Shown here in pieces: positions 1 through 5,789 of a stretch of 32,132 nt of DNA. The DNA is taken from positions 1 through 32,132 of the IMG/VR virus record IMGVR_UViG_3300034012_000356; one strand, written 5' to 3'. A program made the position numbers and the translations under genes. How positions within the stretch are numbered: the stretch's first letter is position 1; each line of letters begins with the position of its first letter. The notes beneath the pieces were generated by a model that did no database searches, had not been told where the DNA came from, and saw only the letters and a program-made list of their open reading frames with translations. Source of the DNA: a virus.

Positions 1-682
1 CTATTTCAAGCATACGAATTTGTGCGCGTAAATCTTTGATGACTGACTCTGCTTTTTCTTTCTGTATGTCATCTGTACTTGCCGCCATAGCAACAGCTAA
101 CTTGTCCTGCAAGCTCTCGTTCTCTTCGCGCAACTGATTGACCGCCGCCTGCATGGTCTCACGCTGCAACTCACGCTCGTCAAACTCTGCCACCGGATCG
201 GCAGGCTTCTGCTGCTTGGGTTGGCGCGGCTTTTGCTTAGTGGCAACGTTGCCGCTCTTCAGCTCTTTGCGTAGCTGTCCAACGTAGGTATGCGACACGC
301 CGCAAATCTGGGCGATCTGTCGATCAGACATATCCTGCCATTCAATATCCATCAGGATAGTAATCACGCCTTTGCGCTTGTCTTCGTTGGTTGGCCGCTT
401 GCCGTGATTGTTGTTGGCGCTAATGCCAAACAGGATTGCGTCCCGCACCGTGCCGTCGCGCTGATCAGTCTTGATACCCGGCGCTTTGATCCGCTTGCGT
501 GCTAGGTATCGGTGGAAACCGTCGGAAAGCCAGTAGTCAGTACCGTCGTAAAACACTACAACTGGCGGAAATTCGACACCCGCCTGCATCATCTCCGCGT
601 ACTCGGCGACTAGGTTGTCGTCGATCTTGACCCGTGACTGCGTGCCGCCATCAAGGCGGATCTTTTCTAAACTTAAATTCAT
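1..682 (-). CDS. ParB/Srx-fold protein with HTH and coiled-coil tail (3' end cut by window edge)
   Basis: This gene starts at ATG 682 (minus) and is still open at base 1, giving at least 227 residues. Residues 1-90 look like a ParB/Srx N-terminal domain: a short strand-rich start (KIRLDGGTQSR) followed by WLSDGFHRYLA at about 51-61, the dG(F/H)hR signature of the family. Residues 117-142 (MSDRQIAQICGVSHTYVGQL) form a clear helix-turn-helix. A basic Gln/Pro-rich linker and a heptad-like coiled coil (about 165-227) follow. The start is supported by GGGGAG upstream and by a 4-nt ATGA overlap with the preceding small membrane gene. ParB-like proteins in phages can act in partition, regulation or as nucleases, and nothing here decides between them. 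It is the last visible gene of the leftward operon that starts near 2522. Confidence 0.8.
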   Translation of the reverse strand, partial: MNLSLEKIRLDGGTQSRVKIDDNLVAEYAEMMQAGVEFPPVVVFYDGTDYWLSDGFHRYLARKRIKAPGIKTDQRDGTVRDAILFGISANNNHGKRPTNEDKRKGVITILMDIEWQDMSDRQIAQICGVSHTYVGQLRKELKSGNVATKQKPRQPKQQKPADPVAEFDERELQRETMQAAVNQLREENESLQDKLAVAMAASTDDIQKEKAESVIKDLRAQIRMLEI

Positions 683-795
683 TCCCAATCTCCCCAGAAA
701 AAAGCTATCACTGCGACCAATGCGATTAACAACATCAATCCCATCCCGATTAGTACGCCCGCCGCTAGCGGTATGTGCATAGTCCAATCTGTCAT
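679..795 (-). CDS. 38-residue single-pass membrane protein
   Basis: A short gene bridges the putative glycosyltransferase and the ParB-like gene. Its start (ATG 795) overlaps the upstream stop by 4 nt as ATGA, and its stop overlaps the next start in the same way, which is strong positional evidence that it is translated. The product starts MTDWTMHIPLAAG and then runs through a continuous hydrophobic segment (about residues 8-33, Leu/Ile/Val/Ala rich with MGLMLL), ending in WGDWE. An in-frame second ATG at 780 is an alternative start. The topology suggests a lone transmembrane helix in the inner membrane. No family is recognised; a role in anchoring or modulating host envelope functions is possible but not shown. 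Confidence 0.6.
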   Translation of the reverse strand: MTDWTMHIPLAAGVLIGMGLMLLIALVAVIAFFWGDWE

Positions 796-1913
796 ATCAG
801 CAAGTACCTATACACAGGGTTGGCAAGGCTCATGTTGTCTGTATCGCCTCGACTCCACTGCGCCGCGTTAACCAGGTTGGCAGACGGGCAGGAGAAGTTG
901 ACCTTGGCCTCGGTCATCGCCAGATAGTTCTGAAGGATGGGGATACAGGACAGCTTGCGGTTGGGCAGATGATGATACCCGCCCTCGAGTTGGTCTGACC
1001 GATCTATTACGGTCGGGTCACCGCTTGAGATCATGTTGCCGATGGTCGGATCATCTGACAGCAGGTGCCTGCGCCGCACGAACCGGCTCATCCAGTTAAG
1101 CTCCCGCCATATCAGGCCAGCAGGTGGCATGATGGTTTCAGTTTGCAGCTTGTCCCCACCACGCATGAAGATCGTGCCGACATCTGGCTCGGCAGAGTAG
1201 CCCGTGTCAACGTACTGGTTGATGGCAAAGTTAATTTCCATGTACCAGCCCTCTTTCAGGCAGGCAATCTCGCTTGCCACTTCCGATGTAGGGTGCAGCA
1301 TCCGATCCCGCATATCCTCAAATCGAAGCATCGGCAGATTGCCTTTGGTGAACTCAAAGACGTCGGCAAATATCTCCTCGAACGGCTCGTCATACGACCA
1401 CCAGTTGCCGGACAGATCGACCCGCAGTCGATAGCCCTTTAACTCGGCATCAATGGCCGCAGCAACAATGTTTTCAATGATGGAGAACAGGCCGCTGTTG
1501 CGTGGCTGATAGCTGACATGGCCGTGGAAAGCCCTGCCACCGGGTGTTATACATTCACGGGCAAAGCCGCAGAAAAGGTAGAACTCATCCTCCTCAATAA
1601 AATACCGTCGGTTAGCACGCTCGAACCCCATGCACCCTACGATCTCTTGCTTCAGCAGGAAGTTTGCTGGCAACGCTTCCGGCAGCATGAAGTCGATCTC
1701 ATCCCACTCGAAGCAACCCCAGAACGCCATGCGTGCAGCGATAGCAGCCAGCCTGTCGCGTGGACCATACTTCTTGCCCATCTCTAACACCTGATCTATG
1801 CCTGCCAACGGCTGCGTAGCAAGGCCGCGCGTCATGGACTGGACTAACGAACTGACATCCATGCCGAAGTCTGTCGGCTCATGCGGCAGCCGGTATCTGT
1901 GGAATTGGATCAT
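792..1913 (-). CDS. Putative fucosyltransferase-like protein (GT23/FUT8-NodZ-type fold)
   Basis: The 373-residue product has features of the FUT8/NodZ/POFUT glycosyltransferase superfamily in its second half. A helix and strand (about 145-170, ENIVAAAIDAELKGYRLRVD) precede a segment at 246-260 with RGGDK followed by a Glu, resembling the GDP-fucose-binding HxRxxDK..E motif. Then come LLSDDP (285-290), GGYHH (311-315) and a C-terminal block ILQNYLAMTEAKVNFSCPSA (326-345), comparable to the family's final (D)-x-hydrophobic-C-x-SS-N region. The first 140 residues are not recognised. It overlaps both neighbours by 4 nt (ATGA). If the assignment is right it would transfer fucose or a related deoxysugar from a GDP-sugar. 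The HxR residue is replaced by MRG, so divergence or altered specificity is likely. Recognition rests on motifs by eye. Confidence 0.45.
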   Translation of the reverse strand: MIQFHRYRLPHEPTDFGMDVSSLVQSMTRGLATQPLAGIDQVLEMGKKYGPRDRLAAIAARMAFWGCFEWDEIDFMLPEALPANFLLKQEIVGCMGFERANRRYFIEEDEFYLFCGFARECITPGGRAFHGHVSYQPRNSGLFSIIENIVAAAIDAELKGYRLRVDLSGNWWSYDEPFEEIFADVFEFTKGNLPMLRFEDMRDRMLHPTSEVASEIACLKEGWYMEINFAINQYVDTGYSAEPDVGTIFMRGGDKLQTETIMPPAGLIWRELNWMSRFVRRRHLLSDDPTIGNMISSGDPTVIDRSDQLEGGYHHLPNRKLSCIPILQNYLAMTEAKVNFSCPSANLVNAAQWSRGDTDNMSLANPVYRYLLI

Positions 1914-2305
1914 GATGTTCTTTCCTGTAGCTTTTCAAGCGGATACCTGTACAGCTCTACCACTGCTGACTTACGGTTGATCGTTGAGGTGTAGGTGCCA
2001 CTGCCCCACTTGCCGGAAGCCCACGCACAGGCGTTAGATCTGACGTTCTCGGCAGGATATTTGCCGAAAGGAATTTCTACCAAATCACCCGGCTGCATGT
2101 CGGTAATCCACGGCATCACATACTCGCGCATGGTTCCCATCGGCAAGTTCAGCGCGGAAGACCGCTTTGATTTCGGAATGCCTACAACCAGGCTGCCATG
2201 CTCTTCCTTGCCATAGATGACCTTGTACGTGATATACCCCTTGCCCTCTAGCTGCCGAAGGTTCGACAGGGTGGTTTTCAACATCTTTTCAAAAATTGCT
2301 TCCAT
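1910..2305 (-). CDS. Hypothetical phage protein, 131 aa
   Basis: I choose ATG 2305 because AAGGAGG lies just upstream. The open frame extends back to 2368, but those codons overlap the preceding gene and lack a ribosome-binding site. The product begins MEAIFEKMLKTTLSNLRQLE, likely helical, and continues with a beta-rich part that includes ITYKVIYGKEEHGSLVVGIP and QPGDLVEIPFGKYPAENVRS. The C-terminal segment SNACAWASGKWGSGTYTSTI ends in short basic strands, somewhat like small nucleic-acid-binding folds, but I recognise no family. It sits second in the leftward operon and its stop overlaps the following glycosyltransferase-like start by 4 nt. Function unknown. Confidence 0.7.
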   Translation of the reverse strand: MEAIFEKMLKTTLSNLRQLEGKGYITYKVIYGKEEHGSLVVGIPKSKRSSALNLPMGTMREYVMPWITDMQPGDLVEIPFGKYPAENVRSNACAWASGKWGSGTYTSTINRKSAVVELYRYPLEKLQERTS

Positions 2306-2315
2306 CTCTTCCTCC

Positions 2316-2522
2316 TTATGCTTGACCAATGATCCGGCGAGCAATCTCCTCGCTGGCATATTCAACATCCTTGCAGGCGTGACAGATCATCGCCGCCCGC
2401 TCCCGCTCCTCTTCCTGTACTGCCACCGCAAACTGTTGCAGGTCGTGCATGAAGGTTTTCAACCCGCGCACATCCCAGCGATTAGCCTTGTGAAACAACC
2501 GAATCACATCCCCATCCGTCAT
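2316..2522 (-). CDS. Small helical phage protein, 68 aa
   Basis: First gene of the leftward operon. ATG 2522 is preferred because GGAGGT sits 5-6 nt upstream and a sigma70-like promoter lies at 2565-2593; an upstream in-frame ATG at 2600 would start inside the -35 region. The product is mostly helical and contains QEEERERAAMICHACKDVE, a pattern (ERERxAxxC) common in small conserved phage proteins of unknown function and also present in the 66-aa product at 8376-8576. The next gene starts 10 nt downstream of its stop. Biochemical role unknown. Confidence 0.7.
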   Translation of the reverse strand: MTDGDVIRLFHKANRWDVRGLKTFMHDLQQFAVAVQEEERERAAMICHACKDVEYASEEIARRIIGQA

Positions 2523-2556
2523 CTCAACCTCCCTATATCTAGTGAATACTGTACCA

Positions 2557-2568
2557 CTACATCTAGGA
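2557..2568 (+). repeat. Repeat element C, copy 1 (CTACATCTAGGA)
   Basis: Exact 12-bp match to 3226-3237, in the same orientation on the plus strand. This copy overlaps the -10 hexamer and start region of the leftward promoter, the usual place for a repressor operator. Confidence 0.7.
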
Positions 2569-2593
2569 TAGTACCACACATGGTTCTTGTCAA
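2565..2593 (-). promoter_or_regulatory. Sigma70-like promoter for the leftward operon
   Basis: On the minus strand TTGACA (2593-2588) is followed by a 17-nt spacer and TATCCT (2570-2565). The -35 is a consensus match and the -10 matches at four of six bases. Transcription would start near 2558 and give a leader of about 35 nt before ATG 2522, with GGAGGT in the right place. Repeat elements overlap both hexamers, suggesting repression control. Confidence 0.65.
2576..2591 (+). repeat. Repeat element A, copy 1 (ACACATGGTTCYTGTC)
   Basis: This 16-bp element matches 3188-3203 with one mismatch, in the same orientation. Here it covers the spacer and part of the -35 of the leftward promoter. Confidence 0.65.
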
Positions 2594-2706
2594 CACGCAT
2601 CTATTGTGTCATCAGCGTTTAGGTTCCCCATGGGTGATAGCCCCCCTCCTTGCGGAGCACACTCGGGGTTATCCTCCCTGCCCAGACCAGCAATGATGAG
2701 CTGATC

Positions 2707-2853
2707 CTAGCAATCCCAGAAGGCAGCGATTATCTCGATGGGGAAGATGTCTATCACCACTGGCTTCCCCCTCTTGTGCCATCCCTCGCTGACAGGTGGC
2801 GTGGCTCGCAGGCGGGTGAGACCTCGGCCAGTGTATTCTCGACGGCAGCCCAT
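2707..2853 (-). CDS. Possible 48-aa small protein (weak)
   Basis: A short minus-strand frame starts at ATG 2853 and ends TAG 2707. Its product begins MGCRREYTGRGLTRLRATPP and contains GWHKRGKPVVIDIFP, a composition more protein-like than random. Against it, no clear ribosome-binding site precedes the ATG, a strong leftward terminator ends 46 nt upstream, and no separate promoter is evident. The complementary frame is also open, so part of the signal may come from codon symmetry. Treat as a candidate only. Confidence 0.25.
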   Translation of the reverse strand: MGCRREYTGRGLTRLRATPPVSEGWHKRGKPVVIDIFPIEIIAAFWDC

Positions 2854-2898
2854 GCAGGCTCTCTGCTACGCGGTCGGTGCGGTCACTAGCCGGAAATG

Positions 2899-2969
2899 AA
2901 AAAACCCTCAAGGCTTGGTTCTCCGTGTGACGGCACGTTCCCCGAAGGGTGAGAACCAAAGCTTGAGGG
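2899..2969 (-). terminator. Large intrinsic terminator, leftward
   Basis: Inverted arms 2905-2923 and 2951-2969 pair over 19 nt with 17 matches (CCCTCAAG..TGGTTCTC). They enclose a 27-nt loop with its own small CGTG/CACG stem. On the minus strand the hairpin is followed by six T residues (2904-2899). No leftward gene with a clear promoter lies upstream, so it may insulate the leftward operon or end a small RNA. Confidence 0.7.
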
Positions 2970-2987
2970 CTTCAGTTTTGTCTCTGC

Positions 2988-3000
2988 CGTCACAGTGACG
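2988..3000. promoter_or_regulatory. Dyad CGTCAC-A-GTGACG
   Basis: A perfect palindrome of 6-bp arms around one base. A further GTGACG half-site lies at 2927-2932 inside the loop of the large hairpin. It is operator-like, but no cognate protein can be named. Confidence 0.35.
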
Positions 3001-3037
3001 CGCACAGTGTAGGACAGGACGAGATTGTTTGCAACAG

Positions 3038-3069
3038 AAAAAAAACCCCGGAAGGGGAGGTACCGGGGT
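3038..3069 (-). terminator. Intrinsic terminator, leftward
   Basis: The stem ACCCCGG (3045-3051) pairs with CCGGGGT (3063-3069) across an 11-nt loop. On the minus strand it is followed by eight T residues (3045-3038). It is a textbook rho-independent terminator for leftward transcription, although no gene is evident upstream on that strand within the intergenic region. Confidence 0.8.
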
Positions 3070-3158
3070 CAACAACAGCTTGCCAATCACTTCCGCGAAG
3101 AAAGTGGTAGAACAATACCACCTCCCAGCCTACCCTGCAATGTTGTCAATTTGAGTGC

Positions 3159-3170
3159 GTAAACGTTTAC
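3159..3170. promoter_or_regulatory. Palindrome GTAAACGTTTAC (LacI/GalR-type operator-like)
   Basis: A perfect 12-bp palindrome with the central AAACGTTT core typical of LacI/GalR-family operators. It lies about 45 bp upstream of the -35 of the rightward promoter. No LacI-family gene is present in the window, so a host regulator would have to bind it. Confidence 0.35.
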
Positions 3171-3187
3171 ACTTGACCAGCTTGGCA

Positions 3188-3203
3188 ACACATGGTTCCT
3201 GTC
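3188..3203 (+). repeat. Repeat element A, copy 2
   Basis: Matches 2576-2591 with one mismatch (C for T at the 12th base). Here it lies upstream of the rightward -35. Both copies are followed after a short gap by CTATTG. Confidence 0.65.
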
Positions 3204-3215
3204 TGCATAAACCTA

Positions 3216-3244
3216 TTGACATGGCCTACATCTAGGACTACAGT
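3216..3244 (+). promoter_or_regulatory. Sigma70-like promoter for the rightward early unit
   Basis: TTGACA (3216-3221), a 17-nt spacer and TACAGT (3239-3244) precede AGGAGG (3252-3257) and ATG 3265. Repeat element C (3226-3237) fills most of the spacer up to the -10, consistent with operator control shared with the divergent promoter. Confidence 0.65.
3226..3237 (+). repeat. Repeat element C, copy 2 (CTACATCTAGGA)
   Basis: Exact copy of 2557-2568 located between the -35 and -10 of the rightward promoter. Placement in the core of both divergent promoters suggests a common regulator. Confidence 0.7.
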
Positions 3245-3264
3245 TTAGGGCAGGAGGACAAAAA

Positions 3265-4143
3265 ATGAAACTAACCAACAAGCACAACTTGCCACAGACC
3301 TTCGTCAACGTTATCACGCGGCCTACTTATAGCCGCGGCGATAGCGAGATCAGCGTGACAGAGATCCTATCTCCACCGCAGCTAGTGCAACTGCGCCGCC
3401 GTCATGCCGACGAGATCGAAGTAGACGCAGCCGACCAAGTGTGGTCCCTGTTCGGATCCGCCTGCCACAACATTCTTCAGCACGGCAAAGACGACAATCA
3501 TATCGTCGAAGAGCGGCTGTTCACACAGTTCAATAGCTGGCGCATCTCTGGTGCTATCGACCTGCAAGAATTCCAGGCTGACGGTAGCGTCATCATCAGC
3601 GATTACAAAGTCACCAGCGCCTGGGTAGTGCAGCAGGAAAAGACAGAGTGGGTAGATCAGCTCAACCTGTACGCATGGCTAGTCGAGCGCGTGAAGAGTA
3701 CGCCTGTCACCGGCCTGCGGATCATCGGCATCGTGCGTGATTGGAGCCGCAGAGAAGCGGCCATCAAAGACAGCTACCCGCAAGCACCTATCGTCACCAT
3801 CGACATCCCGCTGTGGGACTTCGAGACACGCGAGCAATTCGTGCGCGACAGACTGGCTATGCACAACGAGGCTAATTTCTCGGCAGTCAGCGGCACCATG
3901 CCAGCGTGTACGCCGGAAGAGATGTGGGAGAAGCCAACTACCTACGCCATCATGAAAGACGGCGGCGTCCGTGCGAAGAAGGTATGCGCCACGGCAGAAG
4001 AGGCAGAGCATTTGATAGTAACCAAGTTTCCCGACCACAAGGTCGAGGTAAGGCAGGGCGGCAGGACAAGATGCGAAAGTTTCTGTCAGGTCTCCCCATT
4101 CTGTGAGCAGTACAAACACTACCGCAAGGAGAACAATCTATGA
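3265..4143 (+). CDS. PD-(D/E)XK exonuclease, Cas4/RecB-like, with Cys cluster
   Basis: The 292-residue product carries the ordered motifs of RecB/Cas4-family nucleases: GSACH (64-68, metal-binding His), GAID (96-99), the catalytic core with ISDYK (111-115), and QLNLY (132-136), the QxxxY motif. Cys215 together with the C-terminal Cys270-x3-Cys274-x5-Cys280 resembles the Fe-S cluster ligands of Cas4 and AddB-type nucleases. It has a strong AGGAGG site and is the first gene of the rightward unit. Two genes downstream is an Erf annealing protein, so the likely role is end resection to make single strands for annealing. No cas genes or CRISPR array are nearby, so a phage recombination nuclease is preferred over CRISPR adaptation. 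Confidence 0.88.
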   Translation: MKLTNKHNLPQTFVNVITRPTYSRGDSEISVTEILSPPQLVQLRRRHADEIEVDAADQVWSLFGSACHNILQHGKDDNHIVEERLFTQFNSWRISGAIDLQEFQADGSVIISDYKVTSAWVVQQEKTEWVDQLNLYAWLVERVKSTPVTGLRIIGIVRDWSRREAAIKDSYPQAPIVTIDIPLWDFETREQFVRDRLAMHNEANFSAVSGTMPACTPEEMWEKPTTYAIMKDGGVRAKKVCATAEEAEHLIVTKFPDHKVEVRQGGRTRCESFCQVSPFCEQYKHYRKENNL

Positions 4144-4289
4144 AATATCTGATCGCTATCTGGGCGCTGACCACCGCTGGCATGGTTTGGGCAAGCTGCA
4201 CTAGCCACACTTACTGTGATGCCCGTGGTCGCTGCACCTTTTGTACAACCTGCTGCTACGCAGGAAATTGCACCACCAATTGCAGCTAA
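4140..4289 (+). CDS. Cys-rich secreted micro-protein, 49 aa
   Basis: The start overlaps the nuclease stop by 4 nt (ATGA). The first 18 residues (MKYLIAIWALTTAGMVWA) form a classic signal peptide with a likely cleavage before Ser-Cys; a lipobox-like reading is possible but lacks the usual Leu and Gly/Ala positions. The mature part of about 30 residues holds eight Cys (20, 26, 32, 35, 38, 39, 44, 48) among Thr, Asn and Gly, ending CTTNCS. That density implies disulfides in the periplasm or metal binding. AAGGAG after its stop serves the next gene. No family is recognised. Confidence 0.75.
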   Translation: MKYLIAIWALTTAGMVWASCTSHTYCDARGRCTFCTTCCYAGNCTTNCS

Positions 4290-4301
4290 TAAGGAGAACA
4301 A

Positions 4302-4991
4302 ATGAAAGCCATCGCTTCCGCACTCGTCAAGGCGCAGAAAGAATTTGGACCTGCGCTGAAGACCAGTACCAACCCACACTTCCGTTCGCGCTACGCTGAT
4401 CTGTCGGCCTGCGTGGAGGCAGTGATTGACGCACTTAACAACAACGGCATCTACCTGATGCAGCTCACAGAAGAGCATGAGGCTGGTGTAAAAGTTTCCA
4501 CCACGTTCATCCACGAGTCGGGTGAGCAACTGTCAGGCGGCAGCCTGTTCATGCCAGCCAGCAAGCACGATGCGCAGGGTTTTGCGAGTGCCTTGAGTTA
4601 TGCCCGCCGTTATAGCCTGATGGCGGCCTGTTCAATTGCCCCGGAGGATGATGATGGTAACGCAGCAACAAAGACTGCGCCGCCGCAAGCGGCTCCTAAA
4701 GCAGCGCCGAAGCCTCCAGTTGCGGTGCCAAAGAAGGTATCGGGCAAGGATAGCGAGTGGCAGCTCAAGGTCTCGGCACAGCCTGACACGAACTTTGAAG
4801 ATTGGCTTGCCGTCGTGGTCGAGGCTACTGTTACAGCGCTTGACACGGCAGAGTCTCGTCAGCAGGTGATGGACATCTGGCGCACGAACGCCAACATCTA
4901 CAAGATCGTCGAGCAGCAGGACGCGGCAGCCTACAAGGAACTGACGCAGACATTCGGCACCTACAAGGAGGCATTCAACGATGGAGAATAA
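4302..4991 (+). CDS. erf: ERF-family single-strand DNA annealing protein
   Basis: Single-strand annealing recombinase of the phage P22 Erf family. The N-terminal half carries the family signatures: NPHFRSRYADLSA (24-36) and GFASALSYARRYSLMAACSI (93-112) followed by the acidic DDDGNAA. A Pro/Ala/Lys-rich linker (about 121-148) leads to a helical C-terminal domain (150-229), an architecture common in phage Erf proteins. It has AAGGAG upstream of ATG 4302. With the Cas4/RecB-like nuclease and the SSB-like protein it forms a resection-annealing module that could act in replication, circularisation or recombination with other phage DNA. Confidence 0.9.
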   Translation: MKAIASALVKAQKEFGPALKTSTNPHFRSRYADLSACVEAVIDALNNNGIYLMQLTEEHEAGVKVSTTFIHESGEQLSGGSLFMPASKHDAQGFASALSYARRYSLMAACSIAPEDDDGNAATKTAPPQAAPKAAPKPPVAVPKKVSGKDSEWQLKVSAQPDTNFEDWLAVVVEATVTALDTAESRQQVMDIWRTNANIYKIVEQQDAAAYKELTQTFGTYKEAFNDGE

Positions 4992-5271
4992 GTATCCCAA
5001 CAGTGGGCGGCTGAACTACAGCCAGAAGAAACTTCACCCCAAGTCGCCGGATCTGTACGGCAGTCTGACGTTAGAACGCCAGTATGTGAAGGAACTGCTG
5101 GAGGCAACAGACTCCGACGACATTCTAGTGAAGCTGGATGCTTGGCAGAACGACGGTCAATACGGCACCTACTTCTCTCTCAAGGTAAATACTTGGAAGA
5201 AGCCTGACGCTGCCACACCACCGAAGCCTATGCCAGAACCACCGGCTGATGACAGCGACGTGCCATTTTGA
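4981..5271 (+). CDS. SSB-like small DNA-binding protein
   Basis: The 96-residue product ends in an acidic Pro-rich tail with DDSDVPF at the very C-terminus, the tip used by bacterial SSB proteins to recruit partner enzymes. The preceding part (ILVKLDAWQNDGQYGTYFSL) is compatible with a short OB-like beta structure. It overlaps the Erf gene by 11 nt and is served by AAGGAGG inside that gene. The location next to Erf and a nuclease supports a role in coating single strands during annealing. It is shorter than typical SSB (about 150-180 aa), so it may be a reduced phage version. Confidence 0.65.
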   Translation: MENKYPNSGRLNYSQKKLHPKSPDLYGSLTLERQYVKELLEATDSDDILVKLDAWQNDGQYGTYFSLKVNTWKKPDAATPPKPMPEPPADDSDVPF

Positions 5272-5278
5272 GGTAGCT

Positions 5279-5482
5279 ATGGATCATCTTATTGATTACC
5301 TGTTGAGTGAGTACAACATCCGCAATGACGCAGCGCTTGCGCGTTTGTTGCAGGTTCATCCACCAACAATCTCGAAGCTGCGGAACGGTCGTACGCCGTT
5401 ACAGGCCACCATGATTTTGCGCATTCACGATACGTTTGGTATGTCGATAGCGAATATCAAACGGATTGCGTATGGCGTCTAA
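5279..5482 (+). CDS. Small helix-turn-helix regulator, 67 aa
   Basis: The start is ATG 5279, with GAGGT just upstream and a 7-nt gap from the previous stop. Residues about 16-40 (DAALARLLQVHPPTISKLRN) match the helix-turn-helix of Cro/CI-type DNA-binding proteins; LQVHPPTISKLRNGRTPL is the recognition helix region and its wing. Its small size fits a Cro-like or antirepressor-type phage regulator. It could be the protein that binds the repeats in the 2557-3237 region, but no sequence evidence ties them. Confidence 0.75.
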   Translation: MDHLIDYLLSEYNIRNDAALARLLQVHPPTISKLRNGRTPLQATMILRIHDTFGMSIANIKRIAYGV

Positions 5483-5789
5483 GTCACCGACGCAGCGCAG
5501 CCTCGAGTATCTGCGGGAGCTTGGCTATTACTGCGAGGTGGTGGAGAAGTGGAACCCGTGGAGCCGCGTACGTCAGGACCTGTGGGGCTGGTGCGACATC
5601 TTGGCGATCCGTCGGGATGAAGTGCTGGCCGTGCAGGTAACAGCATCTGGCGTTGCGGCAAGGATCAAGAAGATACAAGAGTCGGACACCGTCCTGCGGG
5701 TGCGCGAAGCTGGCATTCGTGTGGAGGTCCACGGCTGGACTAAGCGGGCTAACGGCAAGTACGCATTGAGAGTGGAGGATATAAGTTGA
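5472..5789 (+). CDS. PD-(D/E)XK-like nuclease/resolvase-type protein, 105 aa
   Basis: ATG 5472 overlaps the HTH stop by 11 nt. The product has the layout of small restriction-endonuclease-fold proteins found in phages: an N-terminal helix (QRSLEYLRELGYYCEVVEKW), then RQDLWGWCDILAI (35-47) giving the motif Asp, and VLAVQVTASGVAARIKKI (53-70), where Gln replaces the usual Glu in the (D/E)xK position. A C-terminal VHGWTKRANGKYALR follows. The family is often annotated as Holliday-junction-resolvase-like or VRR-like. The Q-x-T variant core seems conserved in this phage group as far as I recall; activity is unproven. Confidence 0.65.
   Translation: MASKSPTQRSLEYLRELGYYCEVVEKWNPWSRVRQDLWGWCDILAIRRDEVLAVQVTASGVAARIKKIQESDTVLRVREAGIRVEVHGWTKRANGKYALRVEDIS

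Larger units (their letters stand above)
2600..3215. other. Long intergenic regulatory region
   Basis: About 600 bp without a convincing gene separate the divergent units. It holds two terminators (2899-2969 and 3038-3069, both facing left), two dyad symmetries (2988-3000 and 3159-3170), repeat element A copy 2 (3188-3203), a small hairpin at 3105-3122 (GTGGTA, 6-nt loop, TACCAC) and one weak 48-codon frame (2707-2853). GTGACG half-sites occur at 2927-2932, inverted at 2988-2993, and at 2995-3000. No tRNA-like fold was seen. Confidence 0.6.

Noticed and set aside
2217-2696. Plus-strand frame of 159 codons
   Set aside because: It overlaps two supported minus-strand genes and the leftward promoter; composition is not protein-like.
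2650-2889. Plus-strand frame of 79 codons in the intergenic region
   Set aside because: No ribosome-binding site or promoter; it is antisense in register to the weak 48-codon frame, and only part of it looks protein-like.
2669-2959. Minus-strand frame of 96 codons in the intergenic region
   Set aside because: It crosses the large terminator hairpin and has Arg/His/Ser-rich composition without domain features.
2600-3240. tRNA or diversity-generating element in the intergenic region
   Set aside because: No cloverleaf with a T-loop motif and no reverse transcriptase or template/variable repeat pair was seen.
3265-4143. Cas4-like nuclease as part of a CRISPR system
   Set aside because: No repeats with regular spacers, no cas1/cas2 and no other cas genes were seen; the Erf and SSB-like neighbours indicate recombination.
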